NCBI GenBank assembly: GCA_014904985.1
Contig: MU129388.1
Location: 5,322-19,260 of the forward strand
DNA length: 13,939 bases
Reading direction: 5' to 3'
Source of the DNA: Hydnum rufescens UP504
Lineage: Eukaryota > Basidiomycota > Agaricomycetes > Cantharellales > Hydnaceae
Part shown: positions 1-6,703 of the stretch, piece after piece
Position numbering within the stretch: position 1 is the stretch's first letter
How the letters are laid out: each line of letters opens with the position of its first letter
Notes under the pieces: model-generated
Seen by the model: the letters and a program-made list of their open reading frames with translations, nothing else
Told to the model about the DNA's origin: nothing
Databases searched by the model: none
Position numbers and translations under genes: made by a program

Positions 1-273
1 AGAAGCATGGGACATGGTATGTTAAAGAACCTAAGCTCATCTAGACATGTATCTGATGTATTGTTACAGATACCTCCCCACGACCATATATCATTGGATT
101 TTGTCCCTGATGTGGTGGGGGGGGATGACCTATGGGTATCGAAGCGGCGGCCTGTCAGCCATACAGATTTGCCTTTGCGTGTGCCTGTGACCACGTTCCT
201 TACCCCTACTGCCTCTGAATTGCAAGTTCAATTCAAAGTTAATAATTAAGCCCTAGACATCATTAGACACAAC

Positions 274-295
274 TGATTTAGGCATGCCTAAATCA
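274..295. repeat. 22-bp perfect palindrome
   Basis: The sequence reads TGATTTAGGCA and then its exact reverse complement, with no spacer. A second, shorter palindrome with the same GGCATGCC core (14 bp) lies at 356-369, 74 bp away. The shared core suggests a repeated element motif or a dimeric protein-binding site. Nothing in the sequence identifies a binding protein. Confidence 0.7.
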
Positions 296-355
296 ACCCC
301 AGAATGCCTATCAAATAGTTAAAAAGCCTGGGAGTGGCGCCTGCGGCGGGCACAG

Positions 356-369
356 ATAGGCATGCCTAT
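356..369. repeat. 14-bp perfect palindrome with GGCATGCC core
   Basis: ATAGGCA is followed directly by its reverse complement. It repeats the core of the palindrome at 274-295 and sits about 60 bp upstream of a TATA-like sequence. Confidence 0.65.
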
Positions 370-429
370 TATAGGGACTTAGAAATTTTTCATCTTTTGA
401 ACACCTTTAGACACTGCCTAGACGTGCCT

Positions 430-438
430 ATATAAAAC
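430..438 (+). promoter_or_regulatory. TATA-like box
   Basis: TATATAAAA follows the two GGCATGCC palindromes at a distance usual for a core promoter. No coding region with a recognisable product follows within a few hundred bases on the + strand, so this would be a repeat-element promoter if it is one at all. Confidence 0.3.
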
Positions 439-439
439 C

Positions 440-485
440 ACCTCTTAGGTCAAAGGCCAATGCAACCAGAACCCACCTAAGAGGT
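440..485. repeat. 11-bp inverted repeat, 24-nt loop
   Basis: ACCTCTTAGGT at 440-450 is perfectly complementary to ACCTAAGAGGT at 475-485. It lies directly downstream of the TATA-like site, so an RNA started there could fold into this stem. The function is unknown. Confidence 0.6.
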
Positions 486-562
486 ACCTTTTTGGGGTGC
501 ATTAGGTGCACTTCATTCTCAGTAATGATAGACTTTCTTCAGAACTCAGAGTGCAAGAGAAT

Positions 563-900
563 CTAAGGAGCATGGCTATGCAACCCTGTTCTCAGCACAT
601 TTGTTTTAATCAAAAGGGAGGTGGGCAGGTGAAGAAAGGATGCCTGACAACATGAGCGAGGGGGCAAGCAGAGGGGGTCTGGAATGTGGTGGAGTAACAA
701 TTCCTTGCTCAAGGAAATCATCTTACATAATACTCTGGTTGTCCCGCCCCATTCCGGCATTCTCTTGTCTAGCCTTGCATCTAGGTACTCATGCCTTGCA
801 CCTAGCTGCTGAACCAAAATGGTCTCCAGAAGCATGTGCATGCCGCATTAAGGTGCACCAGCCAAGTTATTTGCTCCCAAAACATGACTCTGACCCTCAT
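563..900 (-). pseudogene. Possible unrecognised coding remnant
   Basis: A minus-strand open frame (841-563) extends further upstream to about 900 after one stop codon. Its translation has ordinary protein-like composition (for example HMLLETILVQQLGARHEYL) rather than low complexity. I do not recognise a family. It overlaps no recognised exon; the PP4R3 remnant on the other strand starts at 926. It may equally be a chance frame. Confidence 0.2.
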
Positions 901-1076
901 GTGATAGGTTTACAAACTCATCAGAGTCCAGTGGACAGATTGAGGCACTGCTCTGTGCACTGGTGTGTACAATGAGCCACTTGACCAGGCTGAAATCATG
1001 GCCAAAAGTGAAATAGGAGACCTTGAAATCCTTTGATCACAAGTCTGTGGTTTTGATGTCTATCAATGCCAACAAG

Positions 1077-1166
1077 GTGAGATCTGAGTGGCAGAATATC
1101 CCTTGGAGAATTTCCCCTGACATCTACAGCATTCATTGCATGAAAACCCTCTTCACTTGCTTGCAG
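1077..1166 (+). other. Retained intron in PP4R3 remnant
   Basis: This is a 90-bp GT-AG intron. Splicing joins CAACAAG to AAACC and gives QQETLIVWTEP, the continuous family sequence. It shows that the copy is not retroprocessed. Confidence 0.85.
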
Positions 1167-1826
1167 AAACCTTGATTGTGTGGACTGAGCCAGACAGCAC
1201 AGATTTTGCCCTCAGCTTTCAGGATGTGGAAGGTTGTGCTGAGATATGGGACTTTATCCTCAAAGTCCAGCATTACTTCCGCACCAAGGGTTGAGTGTCT
1301 CCAATATGCTTCCACCTTGTGGGTTTGACTGATGACATATGGAATTCAAGATAGTGATGACTTGAGTTTGTCTCCTCTGGCCTCTGGTTCTGGAAGCTCG
1401 CAGTCTCATCTCACTGTGGCATCTATCATTGCCTCTCACCATCTTCCCAAACCTGCTCTTGGAATTATCGGAAATGTTGAAACAGCTATCAAGGTCATCG
1501 CCAAGATGCTGCATGGTTGTGAATGCATATGTGAATATATTTAAACCAAGTGGGTTTGTCTTTCCATGGCTTCAGCAAGTGCTAATGCACATACTACCCA
1601 GGACTACATCAAATCATTAATTGACGTGATGGAGCAGGCTGAGGATTTGGAGAGCTTGACAGATTTGCATGCCTTATATAGTATTATGCACACTATTCAT
1701 GGGTAATTCCCACCTGAGCCCTTGGATTTAGACTAAACCCATTATCAATAGTGTCTATGAATGACCATGGAATCAATTATATTCTACATGAGGATGTCTT
1801 CCTTGATGTCATTGGCATCCTGGAAT

Positions 1827-1877
1827 GTGAGTAGCTTCAGGATCACATGTAACAATGCACCTCATTTGCTTTTGTAG
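1827..1877 (+). other. Retained intron in PP4R3 remnant
   Basis: This is a 51-bp intron with donor GTGAGT and acceptor TTTTGTAG. Splicing restores LEYDPKFP in frame, matching the conserved PP4R3 motif. Confidence 0.88.
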
Positions 1878-2325
1878 ACGACCCCAAATTCCCAACATGT
1901 AAATATCAGGACTTTGTCAAGAACTTGTCAAAGTTCACACAAGTCATCAAAATTAAAGATGATACCATACAATGGAAGATTTACCAGATCTACCAGCTGA
2001 AATATCTTAAAGACATCATCCTCATGCATGTGTTGGATGAATTGACCTCTGATGTGCTCAACACTTTCATCTGGTTTAATCAGATCAACATCAAGAACTA
2101 CATCACCCAAGATGCCACTTTCCTGGCAGATCTTTTGTGGCTGTTGACTCTTTCAGAAGGTATGGGATTCGGTGCTGCACCAATCCCATTGACAAATCCA
2201 ACAGCACCCAGCAACCCCAATATGTTCAACACCAATAGCCTTAGCAATGAGAGACAGCATGAACAAGCCCTCTTGCCACTGCCATCATCCACCTCCCCAC
2301 CCCTCTCTAGTGTTACCATGACTCA

Positions 2326-2344
2326 ACTCAACTCAACTCAACTT
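2326..2344 (+). repeat. ACTCA microsatellite
   Basis: A short run of about four CAACT/ACTCA units lies where the PP4R3 linker similarity ends. It may sit at or near the insertion boundary. Confidence 0.6.
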
Positions 2345-2398
2345 TCAGTGAGTTCCAGTGGCTGGGTCAACCCACAACCTCTTATGATTTCCAAGTCA

Positions 2399-2427
2399 AG
2401 GTCAAGTCACAAGTCACGACTTGACCT
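2399..2427. repeat. 10-bp inverted repeat, 9-nt loop
   Basis: AGGTCAAGTC (2399-2408) pairs perfectly with GACTTGACCT (2418-2427). The loop contains AAGTCA, another copy of the same word. It lies in the left outer part of the insertion; related words recur at 5823-5866 on the other side of the palindrome. Confidence 0.7.
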
Positions 2428-2774
2428 CCCATATGTACATATATAACAATGGGGAAGGCCAGCATGACTTTGGGTGTATGTGTACCTAGAATGAGCCTTA
2501 GGTTTTTGCATGTTTGTAAAAGTGGAATTTGTACAATAGGCACAGTTTGTTGTATACACTGATATCTGTGAATGTGGAAAAGACACTGGTGGTACATACT
2601 GATGACTTCAGGGGTGGAGAGGTTGCTAAGAGAGCACACAAGAGGTTGATTAGTTGCAAGTGTGCAGCAAATGGTTGCAGCCTTCTCACTCATTTCAAGT
2701 GCTTCTTCATGGTGGCCGAATTCTGAATGTTAATGAAGAATGGAGAGGTTGTCAAGAAAGCAAGTGAGTTTACA
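2428..2774. other. Left non-palindromic part of insertion
   Basis: No gene is recognised here. A short direct repeat (TGGAGAGGTTG, then AAGA and AGCA with two to three differences) occurs at 2615-2636 and 2741-2761. Several 60-70-codon open frames exist on both strands but resemble nothing I know. Confidence 0.35.
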
Positions 2775-3027
2775 GTTGCTGAGATGGACCAGGATGAAAT
2801 CAATTTTCTGTGTTTGCAATTCCCAATTGGCAAATGCCTGTACACTACTTCTCCCACAACCATAAACCCTGCATCATCAACAATCTCCTCAACAAGTCTC
2901 ACTCAAATCTTGCCCATTTTTCACTCAATCTTCTAGCTTCCTTCAGAAATTATGTATATATGTAGCTAGAAACATACATAGAAGTCATGAATGAGAAAAA
3001 AAAAGAAAGGAAAAAAATTGGGCAGCC

Positions 3028-3070
3028 AGTGCCTACAGGCACTCATGGGGTTTGATGCCCTGCAAGGGCA
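3028..3070. repeat. Two adjacent short hairpins in the arm
   Basis: AGTGCCT (3028-3034) pairs with AGGCACT (3037-3043) around a 2-nt gap. TGCCCT (3056-3061) pairs with AGGGCA (3065-3070) around GCA. Both stems are perfect and are preserved in the opposite arm. Confidence 0.65.
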
Positions 3071-3318
3071 GAGGACACCCAGGAGTCTACACACACAAAG
3101 TTTGGTGTGTGTGGGCTCACAGGTTCTCACAGTATTCATGGTTCTGTGTCAGCACTACAATACGCAGTGCAACAGTGCCAGATGTTGTTCTTCCAGGTCA
3201 TCGGGGGACCCAGGGTTTGTCCTTGCTTTCATAATGGTTGTCCGTGGCAGGGTTATCATACAGAGGGGTCACCAGAACCCTGGACAAGCCCAGAAATATA
3301 CCAGCAGCATGAACAGCA

Positions 3319-3334
3319 CTGGCCCCTAGGCCAG
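3319..3334. repeat. Short hairpin CTGGCC/GGCCAG
   Basis: This is a 6-bp perfect stem with loop CCTA, present in both arms of the palindrome. Confidence 0.55.
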
Positions 3335-3479
3335 CATGGACCATGCCACTGCTACATTACCTGATGCTGGCACCAGGGGGAGGGATGTGAAGGAGGGTGC
3401 TTATTATTGAAAGAAATTCCTTGGGGGAGGCCTACAGGGTGGAATAGCAATAGATGAGTGAAAATCAAAAGGACAGCAA

Positions 3480-3503
3480 AAAGAGCAGCCTCAGCTGCTC
3501 TTT
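3480..3503. repeat. 10-bp perfect hairpin, 4-nt loop
   Basis: AAAGAGCAGC (3480-3489) pairs with GCTGCTCTTT (3494-3503). The opposite arm carries the same structure near 5060-5085. Confidence 0.75.
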
Positions 3504-3545
3504 CTGCCCAATGTATATGCTTAACAACACAGATGCACCATTATT

Positions 3546-3572
3546 ACCACACCCCAGCTTCTGGGGTGTGGT
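3546..3572. repeat. 12-bp perfect hairpin, 3-nt loop
   Basis: ACCACACCCCAG (3546-3557) pairs with CTGGGGTGTGGT (3561-3572) around CTT. The same structure is present in the opposite arm at about 4991-5017. It is the strongest of the small stems inside the arm. Confidence 0.8.
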
Positions 3573-3844
3573 GGGTCTGCTGGTTGGTGTTTGCATCATT
3601 TGAGGGCCAGCAAATTCTGTCACACTTCAACACCAGCAATTGCCAGGAGATTGAAAGGTACAGATGGCATAACACAGGCTAGTAGAAACAGATGTAACAA
3701 TGGAAATATATAGCATATGATATAAGTTTAATCTTTATTTTAACATACTTGGGAAAAAGCCCAAAATGAGCAAGTTCCATATAGGGTCTATGTAGACAAC
3801 TTGAAATTTTATTTGAGGGGCTCCTGTGCACCACATTGGTCCCA

Positions 3845-3878
3845 TTTTTTAATATGTTACTTATATGTATCTTTAACT
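3845..3878. other. 34-nt loop at the palindrome centre
   Basis: This is the AT-rich spacer between the two arms. A3844 is the last base that pairs (with T3879); the next bases do not pair. Such a short spacer relative to arms of about 1.07 kb gives a hairpin rather than a transposon with separate terminal repeats. Confidence 0.85.
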
Positions 3879-3930
3879 TGGGACCAATGTGGTGCATAGG
3901 AGCCCCTCAAATAAAATTTCAAGTTGTCTA

Positions 3931-3935
3931 CATAG
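3931..3935 (+). repeat. Target-site duplication CATAG, left copy
   Basis: CATAG flanks the 835-bp element on its left; the other copy is at 4771-4775. The intact left arm has the matching CTATG once (3788-3792), so only one copy is ancestral. Confidence 0.85.
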
Positions 3936-4116
3936 TGTCAGGGTGACACTGCCATTGAAGCCACAAACAGAAAGAGGAAAGAGATTAATTAACCAGATGC
4001 TATCACAGTGGGAATCCTGAGTATACACCACACAACAAGGGACACACAAGTCTTGCACCTATTGCAGTGGGAATCCTGAGAGATCAAAACTGGCAATCCC
4101 CCCCACTACACAGGGC

Positions 4117-4122
4117 TATAAG
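4117..4122 (+). promoter_or_regulatory. TATA box of the LTR-like element
   Basis: CTATAAGTAC lies about 35 bases downstream of the second CAGTGGGAATCCTGAG repeat, where an LTR promoter would be expected. The repeated words could be enhancer-type sites. This is inferred from layout only. Confidence 0.4.
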
Positions 4123-4565
4123 TACTACTTCCTGCACACAGCCACCACAGCCTCCACAGCCCATCAGATGATACATCTCCATCAGGGATGCAGCCCATCA
4201 GTCAGCCTCCGCAGCCACCATCACTAAGCCTCACTAAGCTGACACAGCCATGTTATGAATCCTGTGCACACCTCCACATGGCTATGCCCCAACTTCCATA
4301 TGCATCCCCCTTAGCACATATACTTCCAAGGCAGTGTATGCCTGGGTACCCCAAAGGTGTTGATGGAGTCAAAGGACCATAGGGATGCTGAGGGAGCTGG
4401 GATTGGGAGGGGTGGCGAGGGTTTGGGGAATGGGGGTGGAGTAGGAGGGAGAGGAGGAGGAGTCTGGATTGGCAACTGCATTGACTCACATGGGGAGTGA
4501 GGGGACAAGAGATGCTGACAAGGCTGCCAATGCTGCCACTGGTTGATTACCCAGCCCATAGCCCA

Positions 4566-4757
4566 TCAGTCAAGGCCCAAGAGTACAAGGGCAATAACAA
4601 TAAGAGAAATGCCAATAATGGCAAGGATGACAATAACCCCCTGACTGAATGGAGGAAGAGAGGAGACAAGAGCATTTGAAGAAGTAGGCACCATATGATA
4701 GAGTTGATGAGGAATGATACTCTGACAGGTAAGTCCACAAGCAGAAGCAAATGTCAA
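4566..4757 (-). pseudogene. Possible captured exon with membrane helix
   Basis: The frame reads a short segment with two Cys, a Ser/Pro-rich stretch, then about 20 hydrophobic residues (GVIVILAIIGISLIVIALVL) before a stop. A Pro-rich frame on the same strand continues beyond the stop. The order resembles the single-pass membrane proteins common in basidiomycetes (outer domain, helix, Pro-rich tail). No family was recognised and the frame is small, so a chance hydrophobic frame cannot be excluded. Confidence 0.35.
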
Positions 4758-4770
4758 TTTGATCCTGACA

Positions 4771-4775
4771 CATAG
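4771..4775 (+). repeat. Target-site duplication CATAG, right copy
   Basis: This matches 3931-3935. The sequence continues directly into the rest of the palindrome's right arm (ACCCTATATGG). Confidence 0.85.
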
Positions 4776-5789
4776 ACCCTATATGGAACTTGCTCATTTT
4801 GGGCTTTTTCCCAAGTCTTTTAAAATAAAGATTAAACTTATATCATATGCTATATATTTCCATCATTACATCTGTTTCTACTAGCCTGTGTTATGCCGTC
4901 TGCACCTTTCAATCTCCTGGCAATTGCCAGTGTTGAAGTGTGACAGAATTTGCTGGCCCTCAAATGACACAAACACCAACCAGCAGACCCACCACACCCC
5001 AGAAGCTGGGGTGTGGTAATAATGGTGCATCTGTGTTGTTAAGCATATACATTGGGCAGAAAGAGCAGCTGAGGCTGCTCTTTTTGCTGTCCTTTTGATT
5101 TTCACTCATCTATTGCTATTCCACTCTGTAGGCCTCCCCCAAGGAATTTCTTTCAATAATAAGCACCCTCCTTCACATCCCTCCCCCTGGTGCCAGCATC
5201 AGGTAATGTAGCAGTGGCATGGTCCGTGCTGGCCTAGGGGCCAGTGCTGTTCATGCTGCTGGTATATTTCTGGGGCTTGTCCAGGGTTCTGGCAACCCCT
5301 CTGTATGATAACCCCACCATGGACAACCATTATGAAAGCAAGGACAAACCCTGGGTCCCCCAATGACCCAGAAGAATGATATCTGGCACTGTTGCACTGC
5401 ATATTGTAGTGCTGACACAGAACCATGAATACTGTGAGAACCTGTGAGCCCACACACACCAAACTTCATGTGTGCAGACTCCTGGGTGTCCTCTGCCCTT
5501 GCAGGGCATCAAACCCCATGAGTGCCTGTAGGCACTGGCTGCCCAATTTTTTTCCTTTCTTTTTTTTTCTCATCCATGACTTCTATGTATGTTTCTAGCT
5601 ACATATATACATAATTTCTGAAGGAAGCTAGAAGATTGAGTGAAAAATGGGCAAGATTTGAGCAAGACTTGTTGAGGAGATTGTTGATGATGCAGGGTTT
5701 ATGGTTGTGGGAGAAGTAGTGTACAGGCATTTGCCAATTGGGAATTGCAAACACAGAAAATTGATTTCATCCTGGTCCATCTTGGCAAC

Positions 5790-5896
5790 CATAGTGAGTT
5801 GTGAGTTGTAGGTCATGGAATCTGCTTGACTTTGAAGTGACCTGGTGCAACTTGACTTGTGACCTTCAAATTGCAAGTTGCAGCAATACTACCCAG
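5790..5896. other. Right non-palindromic part of insertion
   Basis: This stretch is rich in GTGAGTTG, CTTGAC and TTGACTTGTGACC words. The 11-mer at 5853-5863 is the inverted copy of 2406-2416. No coding potential was recognised. PP4R3 similarity restarts at 5897. Confidence 0.45.
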
Positions 5897-5965
5897 GCTG
5901 ACATGTTTCGTTTCATTTTTGTGCATCAGCTATGCTTGATAGGAAAAAATGTGCAGATTCCCACC
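5897..5965 (+). pseudogene. PP4R3 pseudogene, middle piece
   Basis: Translation from GCT at 5897 gives FRFIFVHQLCLIGKNVQIPT. This matches the PP4R3 segment that follows the variable linker (family consensus like QLCVMGKNVQLPA). The piece is bounded on the left by the palindrome insertion and on the right by the LTR, whose duplicated CCACC is the end of the codons for Pro-Thr. Confidence 0.85.
5961..5965 (+). repeat. Target-site duplication CCACC, left copy
   Basis: Five bases directly before the LTR are repeated directly after it at 6630-6634. Confidence 0.88.
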
Positions 5966-6182
5966 TGTCAGGGCCACGCTGCAATGAGAGCACCAAACAA
6001 ATATAAACACAGATAATTCCGGCTAAGTCCAGTGTAAGTCCGGCTAAGTCTGGGAGAATCCAGGCAAGAACGAGATAACGAGGATAGGAGGGGACAGAGA
6101 GGCAGTCCAGCGGCCTGGAGGGGACTAGGTGGAAATGAGCACAGTGGCCCTTAAGCTCATGGAGTCAACTGGAAAGTACTCG

Positions 6183-6287
6183 GACCTGTAGTCTGGAGTA
6201 ACAGCAGAAATCCTGAGATTATGTAATATGAATATGGAATACATGAAGGCTGACCTGTAGTCCGGAGTAACAGTGGAAATCCTGAGA
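6183..6287 (+). repeat. Tandem 36-bp repeats, period 69, in LTR
   Basis: GACCTGTAGTCTGGAGTAAC and its continuation to CCTGAGA occur at 6183-6218 and again at 6252-6287 with about three differences. The shared end (CAGTGGAAATCCTGAG type) also occurs twice in the 835-bp element, which suggests conserved LTR regulatory sites. Confidence 0.85.
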
Positions 6288-6389
6288 GACCAAAGCTGGG
6301 GTCTCTGGACTTCACTCTTGGACTACTTATACATGATGACTATACTACAGGGGAGTGATTGCTAAACTGGGGGTGGTTACAAGGGGGAC

Positions 6390-6419
6390 AGGAACAGGAA
6401 CAGGAACAGGAACAGGAAC
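6390..6419 (+). repeat. AGGAAC microsatellite, five units
   Basis: Five perfect 6-bp units lie within solo LTR copy A. The corresponding part of the copy at 13726 lies beyond the window, so unit-number variation cannot be judged. Confidence 0.9.
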
Positions 6420-6629
6420 TTAGCCAGGGGGCAAACTGGAAGCAATGGGAAATGAAAGGGAAATGAAACCAAGATAGGGTTGGACCGGAGTCAAACCAGA
6501 ATCAAGCTGGAAGCAAAGTGGACTTGGGCGAAGGAACTAAGCAGAGAACTGGACTGGAGGTGGGTGGACAAGGACCGGAGTGATCCAGAGTGGACTGGAG
6601 TTGACCAGAGTAAGGGGCAAACCCTGACA

Positions 6630-6634
6630 CCACC
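6630..6634 (+). repeat. Target-site duplication CCACC, right copy
   Basis: This matches 5961-5965 and restores the PP4R3 codon run when one copy is removed. Confidence 0.88.
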
Positions 6635-6703
6635 CATCTCACACTTTATCAGACACTTGTGGAGTGAGGAGTCATGTATGCCACCAAATGGGCTCTAAGA
6701 GCT
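6635..6703 (+). pseudogene. PP4R3 pseudogene, 3' piece
   Basis: Read in the frame of the piece before the LTR, this gives LYQTLVE-stop-GVMYATKWAL, in exact register with the family pattern LFRTLVDRGVLFAVQWAL. The stop (TGA at 6665) sits at a conserved Arg, a likely CGA-to-TGA change; Gln stands for Arg just before it. PP4R3 similarity fades after about 6703, so the C-terminal half of the protein is missing or unreadable. Confidence 0.85.

Larger units (their letters stand above)
1..560. other. Stretch without a recognisable gene
   Basis: No protein family could be recognised on either strand. One open frame (7-249, +, 80 codons) exists, but its translation has no motif that I know and could be chance. 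The interesting content is structural: two palindromes centred on GGCATGCC (274-295 and 356-369), a TATATAAAA stretch at about 430-438, and an 11-bp inverted repeat just after it. These look more like the promoter or terminal part of a repeat than coding DNA, but this is inference. Confidence 0.4.
926..2310 (+). pseudogene. PP4R3 (Psy2/SMEK) pseudogene, 5' part
   Basis: PP4R3 is the substrate-targeting regulatory subunit of protein phosphatase 4. The remnant holds part of the N-terminal EVH1-like domain (GTALCTGVYNE near 944; TLIVWTEPD and ALSFQDVEGCAEIWDFIL at about 1170-1290), the linker (LPKPALGIIG, then CICEYI, near 1450-1540), and the start of the SMK-1/DUF625 domain (LIDVMEQAEDLESL at about 1620; VFLDVIGILE; TIQWKIYQIYQLKYLKDIIL at about 1960; DATFLADLLWLL to about 2150). 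Introns remain: 1077-1166 and 1827-1877. Removing the latter gives LEYDPKFP, the family motif. The first exon (MKRVKVYEL type) is not found. In-frame stops lie where the family has Arg (WTD-stop-GTALC at 941; one more near 1035), and QRQQ has become QCQQ, as expected for CGN codon decay. The similarity-poor tail to about 2310 would be the variable linker before the insertion. This is clearly a pseudogene; the family call is strong. Confidence 0.9.
2775..3844 (+). repeat. Left arm of giant palindrome (1,070 bp)
   Basis: This arm is the reverse complement of 3879-3935 joined to 4776-5789 (57 + 1,014 = 1,071 bp). The only length difference I found is one base near 3293. In the piece compared base by base (about 3176-3300 against 5261-5386) I count 11 differences, all transitions, plus the one-base indel. 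The innermost 57 bp (3788-3844) differ at one position. No long coding frame with a known domain exists; the 74-codon frame at 3458-3682 is present in both arms simply because they are copies. The arm contains several small perfect hairpins of its own. Confidence 0.93.
3936..4770 (+). mobile_element. 835-bp solo-LTR-like element
   Basis: The element begins TGTCAGGG and ends CCTGACA (7-bp inverted termini) between 5-bp duplications CATAG, as expected of a single Gypsy/Copia-type LTR. Its first 200 bp resemble the 664-bp LTR at 5966: the word CAGTGGGAATCCTGAG occurs twice (4006-4021 and 4065-4080) and is followed by AGATCAAA and a TATA box (4117). The remainder is unlike that LTR. On the minus strand, 4757-4566 encodes a Ser-rich segment and then a hydrophobic helix (GVIVILAIIGISLIVIALVL), with a Pro-rich frame beyond (about 4489-4400). 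That may be captured host sequence. No protease, reverse transcriptase or integrase motif is visible. Confidence 0.8.
3879..5789 (-). repeat. Right arm of giant palindrome, interrupted
   Basis: The arm comprises 3879-3935 and 4776-5789, with an 835-bp LTR-like element plus its duplicated CATAG between the two pieces. Left-arm base T3787 pairs with A4776 directly after C3788 pairs with G3935, so the interruption is exact. The outer edge fades at about 5789 (GCAAC opposite GTTGC at 2775-2779). Confidence 0.92.
2320..5890. mobile_element. Palindrome-bearing insertion in the PP4R3 copy
   Basis: PP4R3 similarity stops in the linker near 2310 and resumes at 5897, so this stretch is an insertion. 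It consists of a non-palindromic left part (about 2320-2774), a giant inverted repeat (2775-5789) and a short right part (5790-5890). The two outer parts share the inverted 11-mer GTCACAAGTCA (2406-2416) / TGACTTGTGAC (5853-5863) in a field of CAAGTCA-like words, which may mark subterminal repeats. I found no transposase and could not define exact ends or a target-site duplication. A non-autonomous foldback-type element or an inverted duplication are both possible. Confidence 0.6.
5966..6629 (+). mobile_element. 664-bp solo LTR (Gypsy-like), copy A
   Basis: It begins TGTCAGGG and ends CCCTGACA (8-bp perfect inverted termini) and is flanked by CCACC on both sides. No primer-binding site or internal gag/pol follows, so it is a solo LTR left by recombination between two LTRs. 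Internal features are a 36-bp direct repeat of period 69 (6183-6218 and 6252-6287), a five-unit AGGAAC microsatellite (6390-6419) and several GGAYYGGAG words near the 3' end. A younger copy of its first 214 bp starts at 13726. The Gypsy label is inferred from the termini and 5-bp duplication. Confidence 0.92.

Noticed and set aside
440..490. A bacterial-type terminator (stem then short T run)
   Set aside because: The window is eukaryotic (spliceosomal introns, LTRs); a stem with five T is not meaningful as an intrinsic terminator here.
926..2310. A processed (retrocopied) PP4R3 pseudogene
   Set aside because: At least two introns with intact splice sites remain in place (1077-1166 and 1827-1877).
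3361..3385. A hammerhead ribozyme, because of CTGATG near stems
   Set aside because: The CTGANGA core and matching GAAA with three helices are not present.
3458..3682. A conserved 74-codon gene, present also at 4881-5105 on the other strand
   Set aside because: Both frames are the same DNA in the two palindrome arms. Conservation follows from the duplication, and the frame covers the small hairpins; no domain is recognisable.
3788..3935. A 148-bp MITE-like hairpin (57-bp perfect-looking stems)
   Set aside because: The stems continue without a break into the 1-kb arms on both sides once the 835-bp element is removed. They are the innermost part of the giant palindrome, not a separate element.
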